A stretch of 6,501 nt of DNA from JANWYU01 sp964655485 (GTDB lineage Bacteria > Bdellovibrionota > Bdellovibrionia > Bdellovibrionales > Bdellovibrionaceae): assembly GCA_964655485.1 (NCBI GenBank), contig CAZZMS010000148.1, positions 1 through 6,501 on the forward strand, written 5' to 3'. Below, piece after piece: positions 1 to 6,484 of this stretch (position 1 is the stretch's first letter; every line of letters starts with the position of its first letter). The position numbers and the translations under genes were made by a program. The notes beneath the pieces are model-generated. The model was not told the origin of the DNA and did no database searches. It saw nothing but the letters and a program-made list of their open reading frames with translations.

Positions 1-30
1 ATCCATGGCTCCAATTTTTCGTATAATCAT
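1..30 (-). CDS. Possible 5' end of a further gene downstream of ppk (partial, runs off the window)
   Basis: An ATG at 30-28 opens a frame that stays open for the ten codons left in the window (MIIRKIGAMD). An AGG Shine-Dalgarno-like triplet lies at 39-37, six bases upstream of the ATG, which is good spacing. The frame begins 39 bases after the ppk stop on the same strand, with no hairpin terminator between, so it would fit a continuing operon. Ten codons are far too few to name a family, and chance is a real alternative. Confidence 0.35.
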   Translation of the reverse strand, partial: MIIRKIGAMD

Positions 31-69
31 GATGAACCTAGTCTAAGTAAGGAAGGGCAAGGCCACAAG

Positions 70-2238
70 TTAAGATTCTTCGGGTTCATCGCCCGGGATG
101 ATATGATTTTCTTCTAGCAGGGCATAGCGGCTTTTGTAAAAATCGATCCAACGAGCATGTAGGGTATCCGGGTAACCTTGAGCCGCAGGCTTTAAACGAT
201 AAGAACCATTTTCTGCCATTTGCCAGTGCTCCACATCGTGGCTTAGATACATAAAAATAAATCGCCAGAGCTCCGCTTTCAAATCTGGGTCGTAAATAGG
301 GACTAGGCACTCCACACGGCGGTGTAAGTTACGCCCCATCCAATCGGCTGAGCCGATAAAAAACAAACCATCCGTGGGGTTTTTCTTACCACATCGAAAA
401 TAAAACACACGCGAATGCTCGAGAAAACGCCCCAAGATTGAACGCACCCAAATGTTCTCACTGAGCCGCTTTTTTCGCGGGCGAAGGGTGCTAAAACCTC
501 GAACCACCATCTCAATTGGCACACCTGCCACACTCGCTTCATAGAGACTTTTAATAATTCCCGCCTCATCAAAATTATTCATTTTTGCAAAAATAAAACT
601 CGGCTTTCCTTTTTTGGCATAATCAGCCTCTTGGGCAATGAGCTGCTTCAGCTGAGATTCCATGTTGATGGGAGCCACCAACAGGTGTTTGTAATCCGAT
701 TTTTTTGATACCCCGGTCAGATAATTAAAAATCTCCCGAACTTCTTGGGTGATACCCTTGTGAGCAGTGAATAAACTAAGATCCGTATAAGCTTTAGATG
801 TTACCGAGTTATAGTTACCTGTTCCAATATGGGCGTAGGATTTCACGCCTCCCGCTTCCTTACGCACAATCAAACAAAGCTTGGCGTGAATTTTTAGCCC
901 CACAATACCATAGCAAACGTGAGCCCCGACACTTTCTAATTCTTTGGCCCAGCGAATATTGCGTCTCTCGTCAAGACTCGCTTTAAGCTCGATCAAGACA
1001 ACAACCTGTTTTCCCAGCTCTAAGGCCTGTTTTAACGCTAAAATGATAGGACTATTTTCTTCAGTACGATACAAAGTCAGTTTGATCGCTAAAACTTGAG
1101 GATCCCGACTAGCTATTTCAATCCACCGAATCACGGAATCCGAGAACGACTCAAAGGGATGATGCACCAAAATATCTTTGCTAGAAATCGCTGCGAACAA
1201 ACGATCCGAAGACTCGGTATCAAAAGCCGGGGGAACAAAAGACGTGAACTCCACGTATTTAAGATCCGGACGATTCAATCGATAGAAGAACTTCAGTCCA
1301 CAGTAATCAATGTCCCAAGGCTCAGGGACTTGATAAATGTCGGAGTCTGAAATCTCCAGCTCTTTTTTGAGTAAATCGATTGTCTCAGGATCAAAATCAG
1401 GACCGTGCTCAAGCCGCACGATATCAGCAAACTTTCTTTCGCGAAGCTCTTCAGTCACGTGCTCCAAAATATCCTCTGCATCTTCGGGGTCTTTACCAAG
1501 CTCCAAGTTACGCGTAATTCGAAACGGAGTTACCGACAAAATCTCCATTCCCGGAAAAAGCTGTTGCAAATTCTGCTGAATGATTTCCACAAGACTCACG
1601 AATACGCGGGGGCCTTTGGATTTGCGCGGCACTTCGACCCATTGATCCAAGGCTTCAGGTACTTTCACCCGAGCAAACCACACTTGATCCTCAGAACCCT
1701 CAGGATCACGTAACCTGACTCCTAAAGAGGTGGATAGATTGGAGATATGCGGAAAGGGATGGGATGGATCTACAATTAATGGCGTTAAAATAGGTGAAAG
1801 CTGATCTAAAAAAAACTCTTTAAGCTTTTTTCGCTCCATAGGCCCCAATTGTTGCCAGCGTTTTAAAATGATCCCTTGATGCCTTAGAGCGGGCTTCAAA
1901 GAGCGTTGAAAAACACGGGCCTGTTCCTGCACCATTTTTAACACACGCTTACGGATCAATCGCAATTGCTCTTGAGGGGTTAAGCCATCGGCAGAAAGAT
2001 AGGGAGTTTTCTCCTCAGCCGCACGCTTAAGGCTTCCCACCCGCTTCATAAAAAACTCATCAAGATTGGAGTTCACGATACTCAAAAAACGCACTCGCTC
2101 GAGGAGCGGAACCTGCGGATTACGGGATAGATGCAGAACTCGGGAATTAAACTCTAACCAACCTAGCTCACGGTTTAAATACCACTGACTAGGATGAGCA
2201 GGAGGTAACAAGGACTTATCCTGAGGGCGTTTTTTCAT
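70..2238 (-). CDS. ppk: Polyphosphate kinase 1 (PPK1)
   Basis: Reversibly transfers the ATP gamma-phosphate to inorganic polyphosphate through a phosphohistidine; PPK1 is usually membrane-associated. From the ATG at 2238 the protein has 722 residues, against about 690 in E. coli. The N-terminal block ELGWLEFN (24-31) ends in the ATP-binding Asn31. The two phospholipase-D-like C-terminal domains carry LYRT (Arg391), IHAK with the probable phosphohistidine His451, AHIGTGNYN with His470, Tyr484, Arg580 and FLEHSR with His608. By hand alignment these match E. coli N45, R375, H435, H454, Y468, R564 and H592. The match to E. coli R405 is Ser421 (KASLDERR), an unusual change. The start is uncertain. 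A TTG at 2280 extends the frame. The ATG at 2238 overlaps lspA by 23 bases and has a GGGG run only two bases upstream. A TTG at 2211 has AGGA seven bases upstream and begins just past the lspA stop (713 residues). The frame is intact, and co-transcription with lspA is likely. Confidence 0.96.
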   Translation of the reverse strand: MKKRPQDKSLLPPAHPSQWYLNRELGWLEFNSRVLHLSRNPQVPLLERVRFLSIVNSNLDEFFMKRVGSLKRAAEEKTPYLSADGLTPQEQLRLIRKRVLKMVQEQARVFQRSLKPALRHQGIILKRWQQLGPMERKKLKEFFLDQLSPILTPLIVDPSHPFPHISNLSTSLGVRLRDPEGSEDQVWFARVKVPEALDQWVEVPRKSKGPRVFVSLVEIIQQNLQQLFPGMEILSVTPFRITRNLELGKDPEDAEDILEHVTEELRERKFADIVRLEHGPDFDPETIDLLKKELEISDSDIYQVPEPWDIDYCGLKFFYRLNRPDLKYVEFTSFVPPAFDTESSDRLFAAISSKDILVHHPFESFSDSVIRWIEIASRDPQVLAIKLTLYRTEENSPIILALKQALELGKQVVVLIELKASLDERRNIRWAKELESVGAHVCYGIVGLKIHAKLCLIVRKEAGGVKSYAHIGTGNYNSVTSKAYTDLSLFTAHKGITQEVREIFNYLTGVSKKSDYKHLLVAPINMESQLKQLIAQEADYAKKGKPSFIFAKMNNFDEAGIIKSLYEASVAGVPIEMVVRGFSTLRPRKKRLSENIWVRSILGRFLEHSRVFYFRCGKKNPTDGLFFIGSADWMGRNLHRRVECLVPIYDPDLKAELWRFIFMYLSHDVEHWQMAENGSYRLKPAAQGYPDTLHARWIDFYKSRYALLEENHIIPGDEPEES

Positions 2239-2716
2239 CACCCCATTGATAATACCAAAAGAGCCAGAAGGCGCAAACAACGATGGCTACATCAGCTACA
2301 TTAAAGGCTGGTAATGACCACTGAGATCGCCAATGAAAGTCCACAAAGTCGATGACATAGCCAAAGCGGTAACGATCTAAAAAGTTACCCATGGCCCCAC
2401 CCAAAAGGGCCCCTAGGGCCAAATGAACCGCCGGCTTACCATAAGGGATCCGTGCGTTGACGTAGACACTCAAAAGGATAGCCACAACTGTCACTGCCAT
2501 GAAAAACCAAGTGCGCCACGGCTCTGGGGCCGAAGCAAAGGCCCCAAATGCTGCTCCATAATTAGAAACATAAGTCCAGTTCAGATACTGCGGGATCACC
2601 TCAATGGTCTGTCCCAAAACGAGATACTCTAAAGTGGTGATTTTCGTCGCTTGATCAATGGCCAAGATCAAAAAAAAGCCACTTAGAAAAAGTAACCATT
2701 TTAATGTGCCACCCAT
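2216..2716 (-). CDS. lspA: Lipoprotein signal peptidase (signal peptidase II)
   Basis: An inner-membrane aspartyl protease that cuts the signal peptide off prolipoproteins just before the lipid-modified cysteine, after Lgt and before Lnt. The 166-residue length is normal (E. coli 164). Four hydrophobic segments are visible at roughly 5-24, 67-88, 95-112 and 137-157. Family motifs are all present: DQATK (Asp21), NYGAAFG (52-58), GNFLDR with catalytic Asp114, and FNVAD with catalytic Asp142. The ATG at 2716 is preceded by GAG nine bases upstream and AAGG thirteen bases upstream, so the ribosome-binding site is moderate. The gene follows ileS with an 86-base spacer that can fold, and its 3' end overlaps the likely ppk start. 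The ileS-lspA order is common in Proteobacteria. No defects are seen. Confidence 0.97.
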   Translation of the reverse strand: MGGTLKWLLFLSGFFLILAIDQATKITTLEYLVLGQTIEVIPQYLNWTYVSNYGAAFGAFASAPEPWRTWFFMAVTVVAILLSVYVNARIPYGKPAVHLALGALLGGAMGNFLDRYRFGYVIDFVDFHWRSQWSLPAFNVADVAIVVCAFWLFWYYQWGDEKTPSG

Positions 2717-2730
2717 ATTTTTTCACTCGC

Positions 2731-2792
2731 CTTAGGTCAGTTTATTCCAAGCCCCAAGATCTACCATTCTGAGATCCCCAACTGGACCTAAG
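2731..2792 (-). promoter_or_regulatory. Nested inverted repeat in the ileS-lspA spacer, next to the lspA ribosome-binding site
   Basis: The outer arms at 2731-2742 and 2780-2792 are complementary over 12 base pairs with a single bulged base. Between them GATCT (2758-2762) pairs with AGATC (2772-2776) around a nine-base loop. In the minus-strand message the 3' outer arm ends in AAG, directly beside the GGCGAG purine stretch that serves lspA. No U-run follows, so it does not look like an intrinsic terminator. An mRNA processing or stability element, or control of lspA translation, are possible roles; function is inferred from structure alone. Confidence 0.45.
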
Positions 2793-2802
2793 CCCCTTCA
2801 GT

Positions 2803-5571
2803 TTAGCTCTGTACCATTTCTTGTTCTGCCAAAGCACACTCTTGGCAGACCCCCTCAGGAAGGAGTTCGTGATAATACTTCCAACATCGAGAACACTTTT
2901 TCCCTGCGTGGGGTTCGACTTGAATGTTGAACTCTCCTTCTCGGATTTTCAGCTCAGAAACAATCAGAAGGTCTTTAAACTCTGCCCAACGACTAACTAA
3001 AGCATACTGTTTCTGAGGTAACGTTAAACTTACGCTAGCTTCAAGGCTTGAGCCAATCACTCGCGCTTGTCTTTTTTCTTCCAGGGCTTTTTGCACCTTT
3101 TCTTTGATACTCAATAAGCTCTCAACCTCTTGGGCGAGTGGCTCATTGAGCCACTCAGCGGGAAAGGTGGGATAAGACTCTAGGAACACGCTTTTTTGTT
3201 GGTGCCAAGGGATATGCTGATAAACCTCTTCCGCAAGGAACGACAGGATTGGTGAGACGTAAACCACCAGATGCTGGAGAATCTGATACAACACCGTTTG
3301 GCAAGAACGACGCCCCGGATGAGAGCGTCGCCAGGTGTAAAGACGGTCTTTAATAACATCCACGTAACCCGCCGATAAATCCGTCGTCACATACTGATTG
3401 ATCAGATGATAAACACGATAGAAGGCATATTCATCGTAGGCTTTGGTAACATCCTGATGCAAACGAGCCAATCGATGCAAGGCCCACTGATCGTAGCCAG
3501 TGAGTGCCTCGTAGGCGAGGGCATCTCGATCGGGCTGAAAATCCGCCAAGGCCCCTAATAAGAAGCGAAAACTATTACGCCACTTACGATAGGTTTCACT
3601 CACGCGGTCAATAAGATCTTGCCCCCATAGGATGTCTTTACCGTAATCTTCATGGGCACACCAAAGGCGTAAAATATCTGCCCCTTTTTGGGAGGAAAAA
3701 TCCATCGGGTCGGCCCCTTGCCCTTTGGACTTGGACATTTTTTCTCCGCGGGCGGCCAAAATGAAACCATGAGTTACCAAGGCCTTAAACGGAGGATGAC
3801 CCTGGGTTACCATCGAGGTGAGCATAGAAGTGTTGAACCAACCCCTGTGCTGGTCACTTCCCTCCAGATAAATGTCAGCCACTCGGCTCATTCCCGGAGT
3901 GTGCCCCTGAACGGCGGCATGAACAATTCCGCTATCAAACCACACATCCAGAATGTCTTCACTGTGCTTGAAGCCCTGAGCGCCAAACTCACCTTCAAAC
4001 TTGCGCGGGCCAATCACAGCCTCAGGCGGAGTGGTGTAATAGGCTTCGATACCACCTTTTTCTATGAGATCAGCAATTTTATACATGATCTCAGGCTCCG
4101 CCAAAGCTGCCCCCGTTTTCTTGCAGATGTACACGGGAATAGGCACTCCCCAAATCCTTTGCCGACTGAGACACCAATCGGGGCGATTTTCAATCATAGC
4201 CTGAAACCGCGCTAGCCCCCATTCTGGAAAGAACTCAATCTTGGATAAAGCCTCTAGAGACTTTTTTCGAATCTCACTTCCCGGCAAATCCAAGCCCAAA
4301 AACCACTGAGAGGTCGCCCGAAAGATGAGTGGGATTTTCGTACGCCAACAATGCGGGTAACTGTGTTCATACTCACTCACATGATAAAGAAGCCCCAAGG
4401 TTTTTAATTTTTCGACAATGAGGGGATTGGCTTTGTAGATGTGTAACCCGGCCCATTCGGGAACCTCTTGTGTAAAACAGCCATCTGGGCCTACGGGTGA
4501 TAAAACGGGTAAGCCATATTTTTTCCCCACGGCAAAATCATCAGGACCATGACCGGGAGCGGTGTGAACCAGACCCGTTCCACTTTCTTTGGTAACATGT
4601 TGACCTAAAACGATGGGCACTTCCCGCGCAATAAAAGGGTGTTGCGCCTGTAATCCCTCCAGATCTTGCCCGACTAAGCTTTTTACTAAATCCCACTTTT
4701 CTTCCCGCAAAGCAGCCACCACCTCGGCAAGATCCGTGGCTAGTAGATAGTAACAGTTGTTACTGTTTGATTGATACAATCCATAGCTCAGCTCAGGATG
4801 AGCCGCAATCGCCACGTTGGCCGGCAAAGTCCATGGAGTGGTGGTCCAAATCATGGCATAAGCCTGAGCATCAGAAGACAGACTTAGGTGTTCTTTTGCC
4901 TGCGCTGACAGGGGAAATTGCACATAAATCGACGGACTTTTTATGTTGTGATACTCCACCTCGGCTTCTGCCAAAGCTGTTTGCAGGGACCAGTTCCAAT
5001 AAACGGGTTTTACCCCTTGATAAATCACACCCTTTTCAAAGGCTCTGGCGAACTCCCTGACCTCCTCGGCCTCAAAAGCAGGATCCATGGTATAGTAAGG
5101 CTGCTCCCAATCCGCAAGAACTCCAAGTCTACGAAATTGCTCTTTTTGCACGCCAATCCAATGCTGAGCCTCTTGCCGGCACAGAGCCCGAATCTCCGCA
5201 GGGGTAGCTGATCGGGCCTTCTCGCCTAACTTTTTTGAAACCGCTTGTTCAATGGGTAAGCCATGGCAATCCCAACCCGGGCGAAATACCACTCGGTAAC
5301 CACGAAGACTTTTGTATTTAACGATAATGTCTTTCAAAACCTTATTCAGCGCATGACCAATGTGGATGGAGCCGTTGGCATAGGGCGGGCCATCCGGCAA
5401 GGTGAAGCTAGTAGCGCTCTCCTGCCTCCGGTTTAACTCTTCACGCAGCTTGATGTCTTGCCAAAATTGAATCAATTCAGGCTCTTTTTTGGGGAGCTCC
5501 CCTTTCATAGGAAAATCGGTTTTGGGCAAAAAAACATTCCACTTCTTGGCGGTAGAAGACTCTTGACTCAT
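2803..5571 (-). CDS. ileS: Isoleucyl-tRNA synthetase (bacterial type, C-terminal zinc site)
   Basis: A cytoplasmic class Ia synthetase that charges tRNA-Ile and edits misactivated valine. The 922 residues are close to E. coli (938). Domains in order: HIGH motif (70-73) in PYANGSIHIGH; PGWDCHGLPIE (98-108); CP1 editing domain with TTTPWTLPAN (243-252) and GTGLVHTAPGHGPDDF (331-346); SYPHCW (404-409); WFDSG (544-548); GSDQHRGWF (571-579); KMSKS (611-615); helical anticodon-binding domain; and a zinc site of Cys893, 896, 909 and 912. The HTAPGHG editing motif and zinc tail indicate the ordinary bacterial IleS1 type and not the eukaryote-like, mupirocin-resistant type. KMSKS is followed by KGQG where KGNG or IGN is usual. 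The frame opens at a TTG (5589), but that codon lies in the U-rich tail of the preceding hairpin. I chose the ATG at 5571, which has AGGA just upstream and gives an E. coli-like N-terminus (MSQES). Confidence 0.97.
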   Translation of the reverse strand: MSQESSTAKKWNVFLPKTDFPMKGELPKKEPELIQFWQDIKLREELNRRQESATSFTLPDGPPYANGSIHIGHALNKVLKDIIVKYKSLRGYRVVFRPGWDCHGLPIEQAVSKKLGEKARSATPAEIRALCRQEAQHWIGVQKEQFRRLGVLADWEQPYYTMDPAFEAEEVREFARAFEKGVIYQGVKPVYWNWSLQTALAEAEVEYHNIKSPSIYVQFPLSAQAKEHLSLSSDAQAYAMIWTTTPWTLPANVAIAAHPELSYGLYQSNSNNCYYLLATDLAEVVAALREEKWDLVKSLVGQDLEGLQAQHPFIAREVPIVLGQHVTKESGTGLVHTAPGHGPDDFAVGKKYGLPVLSPVGPDGCFTQEVPEWAGLHIYKANPLIVEKLKTLGLLYHVSEYEHSYPHCWRTKIPLIFRATSQWFLGLDLPGSEIRKKSLEALSKIEFFPEWGLARFQAMIENRPDWCLSRQRIWGVPIPVYICKKTGAALAEPEIMYKIADLIEKGGIEAYYTTPPEAVIGPRKFEGEFGAQGFKHSEDILDVWFDSGIVHAAVQGHTPGMSRVADIYLEGSDQHRGWFNTSMLTSMVTQGHPPFKALVTHGFILAARGEKMSKSKGQGADPMDFSSQKGADILRLWCAHEDYGKDILWGQDLIDRVSETYRKWRNSFRFLLGALADFQPDRDALAYEALTGYDQWALHRLARLHQDVTKAYDEYAFYRVYHLINQYVTTDLSAGYVDVIKDRLYTWRRSHPGRRSCQTVLYQILQHLVVYVSPILSFLAEEVYQHIPWHQQKSVFLESYPTFPAEWLNEPLAQEVESLLSIKEKVQKALEEKRQARVIGSSLEASVSLTLPQKQYALVSRWAEFKDLLIVSELKIREGEFNIQVEPHAGKKCSRCWKYYHELLPEGVCQECALAEQEMVQS

Positions 5572-5585
5572 AGTCCTAAGGACTA
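5571..5585 (-). promoter_or_regulatory. Small hairpin covering the ileS ribosome-binding site and start
   Basis: The sequence is a 15-base near-perfect palindrome. In the ileS message UAGUCC pairs with GGACUA across a UUA loop, giving six base pairs including three G-C pairs. The 3' arm contains the GGA of the only Shine-Dalgarno-like sequence and the A of the AUG at 5571. If it forms, it would hide the initiation site. The spacing of AGGA to AUG is unusually short (two bases), so either initiation is weak or the repeat is coincidental. Confidence 0.4.
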
Positions 5586-5621
5586 ACAAGAAAGGCCTTT
5601 TTCTTCAATGAAAAAAGGCCT
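5583..5621 (-). terminator. Intrinsic-terminator-like hairpin between the unknown gene and ileS
   Basis: In minus-strand RNA a perfect 10-base-pair stem (AGGCCUUUUU at 5621-5612 with its complement at 5602-5593) closes a nine-base loop. It is followed by the U-rich tract UUUCUUGUUAG. The stop codon of the upstream gene overlaps the first base of the stem. The U-tract is interrupted and half of the stem is A-U, so termination may be partial, which would make it an attenuator for read-through into ileS. On the plus strand no U-run follows, so it is probably one-directional. Confidence 0.6.
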
Positions 5622-6184
5622 CAAGTTTTGTGAATCAATCTTTTCAATTGCTCAATCCCAATACGCAAAGCCATGCGCAAGGTTTCATCGTGGTGAGAGA
5701 GATGCAAGGTTTTGGTGAGTTCGGCTATGTCACGCTCTAAATCAGGTGGTAACAGGGGAGACTTCGTGGATTGAGTGGCTAGAGCCGACTGGCTCGTGAG
5801 GCCGGAATGATGGTGAGGAGCCATCGAAGACGCTAGATGCTGGCTCTCTTTTGATACAAAACTTGCAGCACCATGAGCTAAACCCGGTGAGGACAGCTGA
5901 TGGCCGCTGGTAGGGGCAGAGTTAGAGCGAACACTCGCCTCCGAAGAACGATCCCAATCGCCAACGATGCTCGCCAAGTTTTGCAAATCATTTTTGAAGT
6001 TCTTAATACTCAGGCGATGCAAAGACTCTTCCCCCTGGAGCTTGGCCTTCATGTACAGACTGATCAAAGCATCCACCGAGGTCGCGATAGACTTGATAGA
6101 ATCGTCTTGGCTTTGTAACCATTCAAAAGCCTTAATCAAAGTCTCTTTGGTGTAGGCCTGAGGGGCTAGTCTTTGCAAGCTCAT
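5621..6184 (-). CDS. Hypothetical protein with a Ser/His-rich central linker
   Basis: I do not recognise this 187-residue protein. It has no signal peptide, membrane segment or cysteine, so it is probably cytoplasmic. Residues 10-78 look helical and charged (KETLIKAFEWLQSQ, VDALISLYMKAKLQ, IKNFKNDLQNLASIV). Residues 79-147 are low in complexity and rich in Ser, Ala, Gly and His, including an HHH run at 124-126, and look like a disordered linker. Residues 148-187 are again amphipathic helices (DLERDIAELTKTLHLS, DETLRMALRIGIEQLKRL). The second part loosely recalls a helix-turn-helix or ribbon-helix-helix rhythm, but I cannot support DNA binding. The ATG at 6184 has no clear Shine-Dalgarno sequence; upstream codons stay open but offer no start. 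A promoter-like element lies just upstream. The gene precedes ileS on the same strand, separated by a terminator-like hairpin, and diverges from the small lipoprotein gene. The long intact frame with helical ends supports a real gene. Confidence 0.8.
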   Translation of the reverse strand: MSLQRLAPQAYTKETLIKAFEWLQSQDDSIKSIATSVDALISLYMKAKLQGEESLHRLSIKNFKNDLQNLASIVGDWDRSSEASVRSNSAPTSGHQLSSPGLAHGAASFVSKESQHLASSMAPHHHSGLTSQSALATQSTKSPLLPPDLERDIAELTKTLHLSHHDETLRMALRIGIEQLKRLIHKT

Positions 6185-6195
6185 GGAAATTTCAC

Positions 6196-6225
6196 ATTGT
6201 AGGAAGAGGCCGTGCCGGAACTCAA
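6196..6225 (-). promoter_or_regulatory. Candidate sigma70-type promoter for the unknown gene
   Basis: Read on the minus strand, TTGAGT (6225-6220) and TACAAT (6201-6196) are separated by 18 bases; they match the consensus hexamers at four and five of six positions. Transcription would be expected to begin around 6188-6190, only a few bases before the ATG at 6184. This agrees with the missing Shine-Dalgarno sequence. It is a motif match only. Confidence 0.45.
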
Positions 6226-6267
6226 AAACTTGTTGCTGGCACCTGCAGCGTGTCGGCGGCCTTGGGT

Positions 6268-6296
6268 TTGCTTAGACAGAAGTGAAACAACATAAA
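6268..6296 (+). promoter_or_regulatory. Weak candidate promoter for the small lipoprotein gene
   Basis: TTGCTT (6268-6273) and CATAAA (6291-6296) have the ideal 17-base spacing and lie upstream of the ribosome-binding site at 6311-6314. The -10 match lacks the first and the final T of the consensus, so this is a weak call. The 135-base divergent region must carry some promoter for this gene, and this is the best candidate seen. Confidence 0.25.
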
Positions 6297-6319
6297 CCCT
6301 TGATTTTTCGAGGTGTCAC

Positions 6320-6484
6320 ATGAAACAACTTTTACTCATGGCGACAATTTTGGGCTCACTCTTGACAGGAGCTTGCCAAAAAAGCTCATCGCCAGGCTCA
6401 GGCAATACGCCAGCGGGCACTCCTGACCAATCTAAATATGCAGCCACTCCTCAGCCTTGTAATGTGAATACCTGTCCCTTATAA
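6320..6484 (+). CDS. Small lipoprotein of unknown function
   Basis: A complete 54-codon frame that begins with ATG at 6320 and ends with TAA at 6482-6484. The N-terminus is a type II signal peptide: Lys2, a hydrophobic core (LLLMATILGSLL), then LTGAC with the lipobox cysteine at position 19. This fits the general lipobox pattern, although Thr at -3 is less usual than Leu. The mature part of 36 residues is a Ser/Gly/Pro/Thr-rich tether (QKSSSPGSGNTP...) ending in CNVNTCPL, so two cysteines spaced CX4C sit at the extreme C-terminus. Residue +2 is Gln and not Asp, which under the E. coli Lol rule would favour the outer membrane. AGGT at 6311-6314, five bases before the ATG, is a good ribosome-binding site. 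The protein should be an LspA substrate. Its function is not recognisable, and there is no room to see a terminator before the window ends. Confidence 0.8.
   Translation: MKQLLLMATILGSLLTGACQKSSSPGSGNTPAGTPDQSKYAATPQPCNVNTCPL

Noticed and set aside
3688..4215. A 175-codon open frame on the plus strand within ileS, plus several shorter ones within ileS, ppk and the unknown gene.
   Set aside because: They lie antisense to genes with clear family motifs, have no recognisable domains or good ribosome-binding sites, and read like shadow frames.
5572..5589. TTG at 5589 as the ileS start, adding six residues.
   Set aside because: It falls in the U-rich tail of the terminator-like hairpin, has no ribosome-binding site, and adds residues absent from the E. 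coli-like N-terminus; the ATG at 5571 fits better.
5571..5621. A T-box or other tRNA-sensing riboswitch upstream of ileS.
   Set aside because: The leader is too short and lacks a specifier loop or T-box sequence; only two simple hairpins are present.
6207..6262. Complementary arms AGGCCG/CGGCCT and GTGCC/GGCAC in the divergent intergenic region as a possible operator or RNA fold.
   Set aside because: The arms are only five to six bases, share a base and are widely spaced in a GC-rich patch, so chance explains them.
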